Positions 35,285-45,000 of a DNA stretch of 64,000 nt are shown here, piece after piece; within the stretch, counting starts at the first letter, position 1, and every line of letters starts with the position of its first letter. The notes below the pieces were generated by a model. That model ran no database searches. It saw only the letters and a program-made list of their open reading frames with translations, and had not been told where the DNA came from. The DNA is from Rhizobium bangladeshense (lineage in GTDB: Bacteria > Pseudomonadota > Alphaproteobacteria > Rhizobiales > Rhizobiaceae), in NCBI RefSeq assembly GCF_001662075.1, contig NZ_LYPL01000011.1, forward strand, positions 62,001 through 126,000, in the 5' to 3' direction. Made by a program: the position numbers and the translations under genes.

Positions 35285-36187
35285 ATGGAGTATTTCGTCC
35301 AGCAGCTCTTCAACGGGCTGACGCTCGGATCCATCTATGGCCTTGTGGCTATCGGCTATACGATGGTTTATGGCATTATCGGCATGATCAACTTCGCCCA
35401 TGGCGACATTTTCATGCTCGGTGGTTTCGCCGCTCTTATCGTCTTCCTCGTCCTCACATCCATCTTCGCAGGTCTTCCGGTGGCAATTCTGCTGCTGGCG
35501 ATGCTTGTCGTGGCGATGCTGATGACGAGTTTGTGGAATTGGACGATCGAGCGCGTCGCATACCGTCCTCTGCGCGGTTCATTCCGCCTGGCGCCGTTGA
35601 TCACCGCGATCGGCATGTCGATCGTGCTGTCCAACTTCATCCAGGTGACGCAGGGACCGCGCAACAAGCCGATCCCGCCGATGGTGAGCTCGGTCTATCA
35701 GTTCGGCAATATCTCGGTGTCGCTGAAGCAGATCATCATCATCGTGATCACAGCGGTACTGCTTGCGGCCTTCTGGTATATCGTCAATCGTACCGCCCTT
35801 GGCCGCGCCCAGCGCGCCACCGAGCAGGACCGCAAGATGGCGGCGCTGCTCGGCGTCAATGTCGACCAGACGATTTCGATCACCTTCGTCATGGGTGCGG
35901 CACTGGCTGCCGTCGCCGGCACGATGTATCTAATGTATTATGGCGTTGCCTCGTTCGCCGATGGCTTTACGCCGGGTGTGAAGGCATTCACCGCAGCCGT
36001 TCTCGGCGGCATCGGCTCATTGCCGGGCGCCGTTCTCGGCGGGCTGATGATCGGTCTGATCGAATCGCTGTGGTCGGCCTATTTCACCATCGCGTACAAG
36101 GATGTGGCGACCTTCGCCATCCTCGCTTTCGTGCTGATCTTCAAGCCGACAGGTATCCTCGGGCGGCCGGAAGTCGAGAAGGTATAA
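35285..36187 (+). CDS. livH: Branched-chain/broad amino-acid ABC permease LivH (BraD)
   Basis: A 300-residue inner-membrane permease. MEYFVQQLFNGLTLGSIYGL, AIGYTMVYGIIGMINFAHGD and VLGGIGSLPGAVLGGLMIGL are LivH hallmarks, with about eight helices. ATG 35285 follows AGGGGA; upstream in-frame residues are hydrophilic and unlike the family. It is the first gene of livH-livM-livG-livF-DUF6867-livK, the order of the rhizobial bra operon, whose transporter takes up many L-amino acids and GABA. Specificity here is inferred from that match. Confidence 0.94.
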   Translation: MEYFVQQLFNGLTLGSIYGLVAIGYTMVYGIIGMINFAHGDIFMLGGFAALIVFLVLTSIFAGLPVAILLLAMLVVAMLMTSLWNWTIERVAYRPLRGSFRLAPLITAIGMSIVLSNFIQVTQGPRNKPIPPMVSSVYQFGNISVSLKQIIIIVITAVLLAAFWYIVNRTALGRAQRATEQDRKMAALLGVNVDQTISITFVMGAALAAVAGTMYLMYYGVASFADGFTPGVKAFTAAVLGGIGSLPGAVLGGLMIGLIESLWSAYFTIAYKDVATFAILAFVLIFKPTGILGRPEVEKV

Positions 36188-36191
36188 CGTC

Positions 36192-37583
36192 ATGGCAAAC
36201 ATCGAGAATTCTGCAGGCAAGCCCGATGCCGGACTTGTCCGCAAAGGCCTTACCGAAGCCCTTTTCGCCGCCGTCCTGTCACTCGGCATGTTCGTCCTCT
36301 ATGTTGGTCTGAAGACCGACCAGAACATCAACAACGAGCTGATCATCGTCCAGCGCTGGGGATTGCTTGCGATCTTCGTCGCCGTCGCCGCGATCGGCCG
36401 TTTCGTCATGGTCGTATTCATCAAGCCGAACATCGACCGCCGCAAGCTCAGAAAGGCACGGCAAGGCGATCTCGACATTTCGACCGAGAAGAGCTTTTTT
36501 CATCGCCATTTCCTGAAGATCGCGCTGCTCGCGCTGGTGCTCTATCCTGTCGTCATCGTGGCACTCGTCGGTGCCCAGGGTTCGCTGAAATGGGTGGACA
36601 ATTTCGGCATCCAGATCCTGATCTACGTGATGCTCGCGTGGGGGCTGAACATCGTCGTCGGTCTCGCCGGCCTGCTCGATCTCGGCTATGTCGCCTTCTA
36701 CGCGGTCGGTGCCTATTCCTACGCGTTGCTGTCGAGCTATTTCGGCCTGTCCTTCTGGGTGCTGCTGCCGCTTTCCGGCATCTTGGCCGCACTCTGGGGT
36801 GTCATCCTCGGCTTTCCGGTGCTGCGCCTGCGCGGTGACTACCTCGCCATCGTCACGCTTGCCTTCGGCGAGATCATCCGTCTCGTCCTCATCAACTGGA
36901 CCGATGTGACCAGGGGGACGTTCGGTATCTCGAGCATTCCGAAGGCGACGCTCTTCGGCATCCCCTTCGATGCGACAGCCGGCGGCTTTGCCAAGCTCTT
37001 CCAGCTGCCGATGTCCTCCGCCTATTATAAGATCTTCCTCTTCTATCTCATCCTGGCGCTTTGCATGCTGACGGCCTACGTCACCATCCGGCTGCGCCGC
37101 ATGCCGATCGGGCGTGCCTGGGAAGCGCTGCGCGAAGACGAGATCGCCTGCCGTTCGCTCGGCATTAACACGGTGACAACCAAGCTCACGGCCTTCGCGA
37201 CGGGAGCGATGTTCGGCGGCTTCGCCGGTTCGTTCTTCGCAGCGCGCCAGGGCTTCGTTTCGCCGGAATCCTTCATCTTCCTGGAATCGGCGGTCGTTCT
37301 CGCCATCGTCGTTCTCGGCGGCATGGGTTCGCTGACGGGCATCGCGATCGCTGCGATCGTCATGGTCGGCGGCACCGAGGCGCTGCGCGAAATGGACTTC
37401 CTGAAAGCGGTCTTCGGGCCGGACTTCACGCCGGAACTTTACCGCATGCTGCTCTTCGGCCTCGCCATGGTCGTCGTCATGCTGTTCAAGCCGCGCGGTT
37501 TCGTCGGCTCGCGTGAACCGACCGCCTTCCTCAAGGAGCGCAAGGCAATATCCGGAAGCTTTACCAAGGAGGGCCATGGTTGA
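36192..37583 (+). CDS. livM: Amino-acid ABC permease LivM (BraE)
   Basis: A 463-residue permease. An N-terminal extension of about 130 residues has extra helices and a charged loop (KPNIDRRKLRKARQGDLD). The LivM core follows: MLAWGLNIVVGLAGLLDLGY, RLRGDYLAIVTLAFGEIIRL, RAWEALREDEIACRSLGINT and VLGGMGSLTGIAIAA. GAGAAGG lies before the start. The stop TGA overlaps the livG ATG by one base, so translation is coupled. Confidence 0.94.
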   Translation: MANIENSAGKPDAGLVRKGLTEALFAAVLSLGMFVLYVGLKTDQNINNELIIVQRWGLLAIFVAVAAIGRFVMVVFIKPNIDRRKLRKARQGDLDISTEKSFFHRHFLKIALLALVLYPVVIVALVGAQGSLKWVDNFGIQILIYVMLAWGLNIVVGLAGLLDLGYVAFYAVGAYSYALLSSYFGLSFWVLLPLSGILAALWGVILGFPVLRLRGDYLAIVTLAFGEIIRLVLINWTDVTRGTFGISSIPKATLFGIPFDATAGGFAKLFQLPMSSAYYKIFLFYLILALCMLTAYVTIRLRRMPIGRAWEALREDEIACRSLGINTVTTKLTAFATGAMFGGFAGSFFAARQGFVSPESFIFLESAVVLAIVVLGGMGSLTGIAIAAIVMVGGTEALREMDFLKAVFGPDFTPELYRMLLFGLAMVVVMLFKPRGFVGSREPTAFLKERKAISGSFTKEGHG

Positions 37584-38458
37584 TGAGCCCCGTGACCAAC
37601 ACGATGTCGAGCGATACGCTGCTCAAGGTCGAGCACCTGTCGATGAAGTTCGGCGGCCTGATGGCCATCAACGACTTCTCCTTCGAAGCCAAGCGCGGCG
37701 ACATCACCGCGCTGATCGGGCCGAACGGCGCCGGCAAGACCACTGTCTTCAACTGCATCACCGGCTTCTATAAGCCGACGATGGGGATGATTACGCTCAA
37801 TCAGAGTAACGGCAAACAGTACCTGCTGGAGCGTCTGCCGGACTTTCGCATCACCAAAGAAGCCAAGGTGGCGCGCACCTTCCAGAACATCCGGCTGTTC
37901 TCCGGCCTGACCGTTCTCGAAAATTTGCTGGTTGCCCAGCACAACAAGCTGATGCAGGCATCGGGTTATACGATCCTCGGCCTCATCGGCATCGGTCCCT
38001 ATCGGCGAGAGGCGACGGCTGCGGTCGAGCTTGCACGGCACTGGCTTGAGAAGGCTGATCTGATCGACCGCGCCGACGATCCGGCCGGTGATCTGCCCTA
38101 TGGCGCCCAGCGGCGTTTGGAGATTGCGCGCGCCATGTGCACCGGCCCGGAGCTGCTTTGCCTGGACGAGCCGGCGGCCGGTCTCAACCCGCGGGAATCG
38201 GCAACGCTGAATGCGCTGTTGCAGAACATCCGCGCCGAAACCGGAACCTCCATTCTGCTCATCGAGCACGACATGTCGGTTGTCATGGAAATCTCCGACC
38301 ACGTCGTCGTCCTCGAATACGGCCAGAAGATTTCCGATGGCACGCCGGATCACGTGAAGAACGATCCGAAGGTCATCGCGGCCTATCTCGGCGTCGAGGA
38401 TGAGGAAGTGGAAGAAGTGATCGCAACCGTCGAGCAGCTCGAAGGAGGCGCAAACTGA
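37583..38458 (+). CDS. livG: Amino-acid ABC transporter ATPase LivG (BraF)
   Basis: A 291-residue cytoplasmic ATPase. Walker A is GPNGAGKTT, the signature is LPYGAQRRLEIARAM, and Walker B is LLCLDEPAAGLN followed by LLIEHDMSVVM. RTFQNIRLFSGLTVLENLLV is typical of LivG. The C terminus has an extra acidic tail (EDEEVEEVIATVEQLEGG). The ribosome site GGAGGG lies in the end of livM. Its stop overlaps the livF start. Confidence 0.95.
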   Translation: MSPVTNTMSSDTLLKVEHLSMKFGGLMAINDFSFEAKRGDITALIGPNGAGKTTVFNCITGFYKPTMGMITLNQSNGKQYLLERLPDFRITKEAKVARTFQNIRLFSGLTVLENLLVAQHNKLMQASGYTILGLIGIGPYRREATAAVELARHWLEKADLIDRADDPAGDLPYGAQRRLEIARAMCTGPELLCLDEPAAGLNPRESATLNALLQNIRAETGTSILLIEHDMSVVMEISDHVVVLEYGQKISDGTPDHVKNDPKVIAAYLGVEDEEVEEVIATVEQLEGGAN

Positions 38459-39201
38459 TGGGCGACGAAGTAATGACGGGTCAACCGCTCCTTCAGGTGA
38501 ATGGCGTCGAAACCTATTATGGCAATATCCGGGCGCTGGCCGGCATCGATGTCCAGGTCAACAAGGGCGAAATCGTCAGCCTGATCGGCGCCAACGGCGC
38601 CGGCAAGTCGACGCTGATGATGACGATCTGCGGCAGCCCACAAGCCCGCAAGGGCGCGGTCGTCTTCGAGGGCCGCGATATCACCAAGCTGCCGACACAC
38701 GAGATTGCGCGCCTGCGGATCGCGCAGTCGCCTGAGGGACGCCGCATCTTCCCGCGAATGACGGTGCTGGAAAACCTTCAGATGGGCGCCGGCCTCGACA
38801 ATCTCAAGCACTTCGCCGAGGACGTCGAGAAGATCTTTACGCTCTTCCCGCGTCTCAAGGAACGTCACGCCCAGCGCGGCGGCACGCTTTCGGGCGGCGA
38901 GCAGCAGATGCTGTCGATCGGCCGCGCCCTGATGGCGCGCCCGAAGCTGCTGCTGCTCGACGAACCCTCGCTCGGCCTCGCGCCGCTGATCGTCAAGGGC
39001 ATTTTCGAGGCAATCCGCAAGCTCAATGAGCAGGAAGGCCTCACCGTGTTCCTGGTCGAGCAGAACGCCTTCGCGGCGCTGAGGCTTTCGCATCGCGCCT
39101 ATGTGATGGTGAACGGCAAGGTGACGATGAGCGGTTCCGGCAAGGAGCTGCTCGCCAATCCCGAGGTCCGTGCCGCCTATCTCGAAGGCGGAAGACACTA
39201 G
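38458..39201 (+). CDS. livF: Amino-acid ABC transporter ATPase LivF (BraG)
   Basis: A 247-residue ATPase paired with LivG. Walker A is GANGAGKST, the signature is LSGGEQQMLSIGRAL, and Walker B is LLLLDEPSLGLAP, then FLVEQNAFAAL. SPEGRRIFPRMTVLENLQMG is the LivF hallmark. The ATG overlaps the livG stop by one base; MTGQPLL five codons in is an alternative start. Confidence 0.95.
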   Translation: MGDEVMTGQPLLQVNGVETYYGNIRALAGIDVQVNKGEIVSLIGANGAGKSTLMMTICGSPQARKGAVVFEGRDITKLPTHEIARLRIAQSPEGRRIFPRMTVLENLQMGAGLDNLKHFAEDVEKIFTLFPRLKERHAQRGGTLSGGEQQMLSIGRALMARPKLLLLDEPSLGLAPLIVKGIFEAIRKLNEQEGLTVFLVEQNAFAALRLSHRAYVMVNGKVTMSGSGKELLANPEVRAAYLEGGRH

Positions 39202-39219
39202 CTCGAAGGGAGAGTTGAG

Positions 39220-39573
39220 ATGCAGGGACTTTTCTTCGAAAGCGATGACAGCGTCCGTCTCGTCATTCGCGCCCTTGTCGTGCTGATCGGCTTCTGGACC
39301 GCGTGGCGGGCTGGCAAGGCAGTCGCCGACGGTTGGAACAATTATCCGCTGGCGGTCGTCTATACCTTCCTGCTCGCCTGGGCGATGCAGTTTCTGCACC
39401 ACGCCTTGTTCAATGGACCGATGCTCAGCGCCCTCTATTATGGCATCGACTTCGTGACGTTGCTGGTCTTCTCGACCGCCGGCTTCCGCTTTCGCCGCAC
39501 CAACCAAATGGTCAACAACTATTACTGGCTGTACGAAAAAACTTCCGCGTTTTCGTGGAAGGACAAACATTGA
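39220..39573 (+). CDS. Small membrane protein in liv operon (DUF6867-like)
   Basis: A 117-residue protein with three hydrophobic helices (VIRALVVLIGFWTAWRAGKA, YPLAVVYTFLLAWAMQFLHH, YYGIDFVTLLVFSTAGFRFR). GGGAGAG precedes the ATG. It is 18 bases after livF and always seems to accompany this operon in rhizobia, as far as I recall, so it may help assembly or regulation of the transporter. No biochemical role is known to me. Confidence 0.78.
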   Translation: MQGLFFESDDSVRLVIRALVVLIGFWTAWRAGKAVADGWNNYPLAVVYTFLLAWAMQFLHHALFNGPMLSALYYGIDFVTLLVFSTAGFRFRRTNQMVNNYYWLYEKTSAFSWKDKH

Positions 39574-39598
39574 CAGTCCGTTGAAACTAGGCATGAAT
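39570..39598 (+). promoter_or_regulatory. Candidate internal promoter for livK
   Basis: TTGACA (39570-39575) and ATGAAT (39593-39598) are spaced by 17 bases, overlap the stop of the small membrane protein gene and lie about 95 bases before livK. A separate promoter would allow the binding protein to be made in excess. Confidence 0.45.
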
Positions 39599-39693
39599 TG
39601 CCTTCAGAGTGGAACAGCTTTCCTGGCGCAGTCAATGGTGGGTAATGCGCCGGGTCTTGGACCGGAACCCGCCCAAAAATTGGGAGTAACAAT

Positions 39694-40815
39694 ATGAAGA
39701 AGTCTCTTCTGTCGGCAGTGGCTCTGACGGCGATGGTCGCCTTCAGCGGCAACGCCTGGGCCGACGTCCTCATCGCTGTCGCTGGTCCGCTGACCGGCCC
39801 GAATGCCGCTTTCGGCGCGCAGCTTCAGAAGGGCGCCGAGCAGGCGGCCGCCGACATCAACGCTGCCGGCGGCATCAACGGCGAGCAGATCAAGATCGAG
39901 CTCGGCGACGACGTCTCCGACCCGAAGCAGGGCATTTCGGTCGCCAACAAATTCGTTGCTGACGGCGTCAAGTTCGTCATCGGCCACTTCAACTCGGGCG
40001 TTTCGATCCCGGCTTCGGAAGTTTATGCCGAAAACGGCATTCTCGAAATCACCCCGGCCGCTACCAACCCGAAGTTCACCGAGCGCGGTCTCTGGAACAC
40101 GTTCCGCACCTGCGGCCGTGACGACCAGCAGGGCGCCATCGCCGGCAAGTATCTTGCCGACCACTTCAAGGACGCCAAGATCGCCGTCGTTCACGACAAG
40201 ACCCCCTACGGTCAGGGCCTTGCAGACGAAACCAAGAAGGCGATGAATGCCGCCGGCGTGACCGAAGTCATGTACGAAGGCATCAACGTCGGCGACAAGG
40301 ACTTTTCGGCCCTCATCGCCAAGATGAAGGAAGCCGGCGTCTCGATCATCTATTGGGGCGGCCTGCACACCGAGGCCGGCCTCATCATCCGCCAGGCTGC
40401 CGACCAGGGCCTGAAGGCAACGCTGGTTTCGGGCGATGGTATCGTTTCGAACGAACTGGCCTCGATCGCCGGTGACGCCGTTGCCGGTACGCTCAATACC
40501 TTCGGTCCTGACCCGACGCTGAACCCGGCCAACAAGGAACTCGTCGAAAAGTTCAAGGCCGCCGGCTTCAACCCGGAAGCCTACACGCTCTACTCCTACG
40601 CTGCGATGCAGGCGATCGCCGGTGCGGCCAAGGCTGCCGGTTCGGTGGATCCTGAAGCCGTTGCCACGGCCATGAAGGAAAAGGGCCCGTTCCCGACGGT
40701 TCTCGGCGACATTTCGTTCGACGAAAAGGGCGACCCGAAGATTCCTGGTTACATCATGTACGAATGGAAGAAGGGCGCGGACGGCAAGTACACCTACGTC
40801 CCGCAAGGCATGTAA
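39694..40815 (+). CDS. livK: Amino-acid ABC substrate-binding protein LivK (BraC)
   Basis: A 373-residue periplasmic binding protein. The signal peptide (KKSLLSAVALTAMVAFSGNA, then WA) is followed by DVLIAVAGPLTGPNAAFGAQ, VIGHFNSGVSIPASEVYAEN, ITPAATNPKFTERG and KTPYGQGLADETKKAM, the LIV-binding pattern. GGGAGTAA precedes the ATG. It is last in the operon and has its own terminator and possibly its own promoter. Likely ligands are branched-chain and other L-amino acids. Confidence 0.95.
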   Translation: MKKSLLSAVALTAMVAFSGNAWADVLIAVAGPLTGPNAAFGAQLQKGAEQAAADINAAGGINGEQIKIELGDDVSDPKQGISVANKFVADGVKFVIGHFNSGVSIPASEVYAENGILEITPAATNPKFTERGLWNTFRTCGRDDQQGAIAGKYLADHFKDAKIAVVHDKTPYGQGLADETKKAMNAAGVTEVMYEGINVGDKDFSALIAKMKEAGVSIIYWGGLHTEAGLIIRQAADQGLKATLVSGDGIVSNELASIAGDAVAGTLNTFGPDPTLNPANKELVEKFKAAGFNPEAYTLYSYAAMQAIAGAAKAAGSVDPEAVATAMKEKGPFPTVLGDISFDEKGDPKIPGYIMYEWKKGADGKYTYVPQGM

Positions 40816-40846
40816 GCATAAACCTCCCCTTTGGGATCTGAGATCG

Positions 40847-40877
40847 AAGCCCGGTTCCGACCGGGCTTCTTTGTTTT
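40847..40877 (+). terminator. Rho-independent terminator after livK
   Basis: AAGCCCGG and CCGGGCTT form a perfect 8-base stem around TTCCGA, followed by CTTTGTTTT. It lies 32 bases after the livK stop. Confidence 0.92.
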
Positions 40878-41047
40878 ACGAAGGTTTCGATTTCCGTTCG
40901 TGGCGGGGCCACCTACCTGCTGCCTGGGGGCTGCCCGAAAACGGCCGTCACGCGAAGATCCTCGGCAATTTCGACGGCGGCGATCCCATGCCGCCAACTA
41001 AACTAATGTATGGTTCCGGGACAACGACATGCATCAAAACAAAGAGC

Positions 41048-41089
41048 TAAAGCGCGTCGCATGAATCGAATTTGATGCGACGTGCTTTA
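41048..41089. repeat. Palindromic intergenic repeat element
   Basis: TAAAGC..GTCGCAT (41048-41062) pairs with ATGCGAC..GCTTTA (41075-41089) around GAATCGAATTTG, with one non-pairing pair per arm. It is located just past the stop of the minus-strand response regulator, so it may also serve as a terminator. It resembles dispersed rhizobial palindromes containing GCGTCGCAT. Confidence 0.6.
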
Positions 41090-41092
41090 TTC

Positions 41093-42010
41093 TCACATCT
41101 CGTGCAGCACATGGGTCGCCTTCACGGCGGCCGATGCCCGGTTTTCGACTCCGAGCTTCACGTAGATCTGTTCGAGATGCTTGTTCACCGTGCGCGCCGA
41201 CAATCCCAATATTTCGCCGATGTCGCGGTTGGCCTTGCCCTTGGCGATCCAGAGCAGCACTTCGGACTCGCGCTGGGTGAGCGAGAAGTGCTGGCGCAGC
41301 GCCTCGTCGTCGCTGCGCCGATTGGCAGCGGTGAGGCGAAACAGATATTCGTCCGGGCCGATCGCGCCGAGGAAGGCGAGCTGCAGCGCCGCCCGGCCGG
41401 CATGGGCGATCGAGATGATGCCGTCGCGCCCAGCACTTGCGCGGTCGCGCATCCAGCCGGCGATATGGCGGACGACGATTTCCATGCCGTCGTCGCTGCC
41501 CATGGCGGCATCGACAAGACGCGTTGCCTGCGGCGTCGACCAATGGATCGCGCCGTCGCCCTTGACTGCCAGCAGATGGCGCCCGGCGGCGTCGAGGGCG
41601 ACGCGGGCGCTCTGGGTCGAGCGGGCATTTCTGAGATGGACGCGAATGCGGGCGCGCAGCTCGTCGATATTGATCGGTTTGCTGAGGTAATCGACACCGC
41701 CGGATTCCAGCGCATGCACGACATGTTCGGTCTCGGTCAGGCCGGTCATGAAGATAACGGGCACCTGCGCCACAGCTGCATTCGCCTTCAGCCTGCGGCA
41801 GGTCTCGAAGCCATCCATGGCGGGCATGACAGCGTCGAGCAGGATGAGATCGGGCGTGATGCGCTCGACGATCCCAAGGGCAGCCGTACCGGAGGTGGCG
41901 ATCAGCACGGAGAAGCCGGACTGTTCGAGCGCATCGGTCAGGAAGCCGAGCGCTTCGGGCGAGTCATCGACAAGCAGAACGATGTCGCGGGGCAGGGCCG
42001 GCTCAGCCAA
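41093..42010 (-). CDS. Response regulator with LuxR-type HTH output
   Basis: A 305-residue two-component regulator. The receiver has the acid pair in LLVDDSPEAL, phospho-acceptor Asp59 (LILLDAVMPAMDG) and lysine in DYLSKPINIDEL. A middle segment of about 110 residues precedes a LuxR/FixJ-type DNA-binding domain (LTQRESEVLLWIAKGKANRD, EILGLSARTVNKHLEQIYVK). It starts at TTG 42010, overlapping the kinase gene by 8 bases, with AGGTGG in the kinase 3' end. It is therefore the cognate partner of the permease-kinase. Target genes are unknown; the urea genes are candidates by proximity. Confidence 0.93.
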   Translation of the reverse strand: MAEPALPRDIVLLVDDSPEALGFLTDALEQSGFSVLIATSGTAALGIVERITPDLILLDAVMPAMDGFETCRRLKANAAVAQVPVIFMTGLTETEHVVHALESGGVDYLSKPINIDELRARIRVHLRNARSTQSARVALDAAGRHLLAVKGDGAIHWSTPQATRLVDAAMGSDDGMEIVVRHIAGWMRDRASAGRDGIISIAHAGRAALQLAFLGAIGPDEYLFRLTAANRRSDDEALRQHFSLTQRESEVLLWIAKGKANRDIGEILGLSARTVNKHLEQIYVKLGVENRASAAVKATHVLHEM

Positions 42011-45000
42011 TGGATTCCACCTTTTCGTCGAAGTCGTGCAGGAAGGCCATGAAGCCGGTCATATCGAACGCGGCGACATAGGCGCGAAGCTCCTCTGTGA
42101 ATGGCCGATTTGCTTCCAGCTTTGCAAGGTCCGAAAGCTTGGCTTCGATGCCTCTAATATAGCCGATCTCGCCGAGCCGCAGCAATTCCTGCACATGGGC
42201 TGGTCCAGGACTGAGCATCGGCGCTTCGGTTTCTTCCACAACGGCGTGGGCGTCGTCGGCATAGATCCAATTCAGGCCGAGATGCAAAGCGAGCTTGTCG
42301 CGCAGCTGGCGGATATCGACCGGCTTGCCGATCGCATCATTGTGGCTGTCGTCGCTATCGCTCAGAACGGCGGCATCGCCGATATTGGCCGACAGCATTA
42401 CCATCGGCGCCGTCTGGCCGGCCTCGCGCAGGCGCGAGACGAGCTGCCAGCCGTTCATGCCGGGCATCAGGATATCGACGAGGAAGAGATCCGGCATGAT
42501 GCCGTCGATCAGCGTCAGGCATTCGGTGCCGCCTGCCGCGGTCAGGACGATGAAATCGAGAGGCGCCAGGATTTCGCGCATCATCTCGCGGTGATCCTCA
42601 TTGTCGTCGACGACAACCACAGTGCGGCGCGAACCGTCATAACCGATGATGCGCTTTTCTTGCGGCGGGGCGGCAGCGCGCATGACCGCCGACAGCATCA
42701 GCCGCACGCGAAAGGTCGAACCCTCGTCCTTGACGCTCGAGACCGAAATCTCGCCGCCGAGCGTGTTGGTCAGAAGCCGGGTGATGGTGAGACCGAGCCC
42801 GAGACCCGGCATCGGCCGCACGCTTTCGGCCTCGCCGCGCTGGAAGGGTTCGTAGATGCGAGGGAGGTCCTTCTCGGTGATGCCGCGGCCGGTATCTGCA
42901 ACGGTAAAGGTCGCCACTTGGCTGCGATAGCCGACATCGAAGCTGACGCTGCCTTCGTCGGTGAACTTGATGGCATTGGAGAGCAGGTTGACGAGGATCT
43001 GGCGCAGCCGTTTTTCGTCCGTGCGGACGAATTGCGGCAGGGCCGGCGAGCGATCGTGAGCGAAGGTAAGCCCCTTTGCCTGTGCCTGCGGCCGGAACAT
43101 CTCGACGATCTGGTCGAGGAAATCCTGGATGTTGATCTCGTTCGAGTAGACCTGCAGACGGCCGGCCTCGATCTTGGAGATATCGAGCAGGCCGTCGATC
43201 AACCCGGAAAGATGTTCAGCGCTGCGGCGGATGACCTTGATTGAGGATTGGCGCGGCGCAGGAATGGTTTCGTCACGCTCCAGGATCTGGGCATAGCCGA
43301 GCACGGCATTCAGCGGCGTGCGAAGCTCATGGCTGAGGCCAACGACATAGCGGCTCTTGGCGCGGTTGGCGGCCTCGGCCATCTCCTTGGCGTTCTGCAA
43401 GGCGGCGTCGGTCTTCTTGTGGGCGGCGATTTCCTTGAGCAGCAGGGTGTTCTGGCGCGAGGATTCCTCCTCGGCGACGACGCGGCTGTCATGGGCGAGC
43501 ACGTAGAACCAGCAGACGACGCCGGATATCACCGAAAAGACGAAGAAGACGACCAGGATGGTGCGGTTGACCACCTCGGCCGTCTCGGGGGAGGCGGCGG
43601 CGACCTGATGGGCGATCATCGCCAGGATCGCGCCGATGGCGGCCAAGGCCAGAACGACGGCGATGCCGTATCGGCCAAGGCGCGTCGTCAGTTTGCTGAG
43701 AACGGTTTCCGGCAGCAGGACCTTGGCGACGGTGCCGACCTGCGCATTGAAACGGGCGGCCGGCTTGCACATGTCGTGGCAGCGGCTGTCGAGCGAGCAG
43801 CAGAGCGAACAGATCGGCGCGGCATAGGCCGGGCACCATGCCATATCCTCCGGCTCGAAAGGGTGCTCGCAGACGGAGCAGGTGATGTTCGTCAGGTTCT
43901 TCCAGCTCTGGCGCGGCTTGCGGGCGAGATAGAACTTGCCTTTCGTCACCCAGGCGAGTGCCGGCGAGGCGATGAGCGCGACGGCGAGGCTGATATAGGG
44001 GGCAAGAGAGGCGGCGAGCGGGCCGAAGGCGCCGAAATGAGCGATCAGCGACACCGTTGCCGACATCGCCATGGCCCCAAGGCCGACCGGATTGATGTCG
44101 TAGAGGTGAGCGCGCTTGAACTCGATACCGGGGGGAGCGAGCCCCAGCGGCTTGTTGATGAAGAGATCAGCGAAGATCGTGCAAAGCCAGGCCATGGCGA
44201 CGATCGAGAAGATGCCGAGCGTCTCCTCCAGCAGCCGGTAGATGCCAAGTTCCATCAGCAAAAGGGCGATCGCGACGTTGAAGACCAGCCAGATGACGCG
44301 GCCGGGATGGCTGTGAGTCAGCCGCGAGAAGAAGTTCGACCAGGCGAGCGAGCCGGCATAGGCGTTCATTACGTTGATCTTCAACTGCGAGACGACGACG
44401 AAGGCCGCCATCAGCAACAGCGCGGCATTAGGCCAGGGGACCATATAGCCGAAGGCGGTCAGATACATCTGCGCCGGGTCGGCGGCGCGATCGACCGGCA
44501 CGCCCGAGGCCAAGGTCAGCACAACCAGGAAGGAACCGGCAAGCAGCTTCGGCGCGCCAATGACAACCCAGCCGGGCCCGGCAAGGAAGACGGCGAGGCG
44601 ATGGCGCCACTTGCGCCGCGGCTCCGGCGGCAGGAAGCGCAGGAAGTCGGCCTGTTCGCCGATCTGCGACATCAGGGCGAGGATGACGGCGGAGGCGGCG
44701 CCGAACTCCACCAGATCGAAATCGGCGACGGTGCCGGGCGGGCCTGAGACATGGCGGATGCCGGCAAAGGCGCGCCAGAGATCGAATTTCTCCCAGTCCA
44801 TGAAGGCGATGAAGAGGAAGGGCAGGATATTCAGCACGATCCAGAAGGGCTGGGTCATCAGCTGGAACTTGCTGATCAGCCGCACGCCGTGCGTCACCAG
44901 TGGGATCACCATGACGGCGCTGACGATATAGCCGATCCAGAGGGGAATGCCGAGCGCCAGCTCCAACGCGCCGGACATGATCGAGGCCTCGATCGCAAAC

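Noticed and set aside
36279..37577. 432-codon minus-strand open frame
   Set aside because: Antisense to livM; charged low-complexity composition of a shadow.
43248..44747. 499-codon plus-strand open frame
   Set aside because: Antisense to the permease-kinase; composition is typical of a shadow frame and no motif is present.
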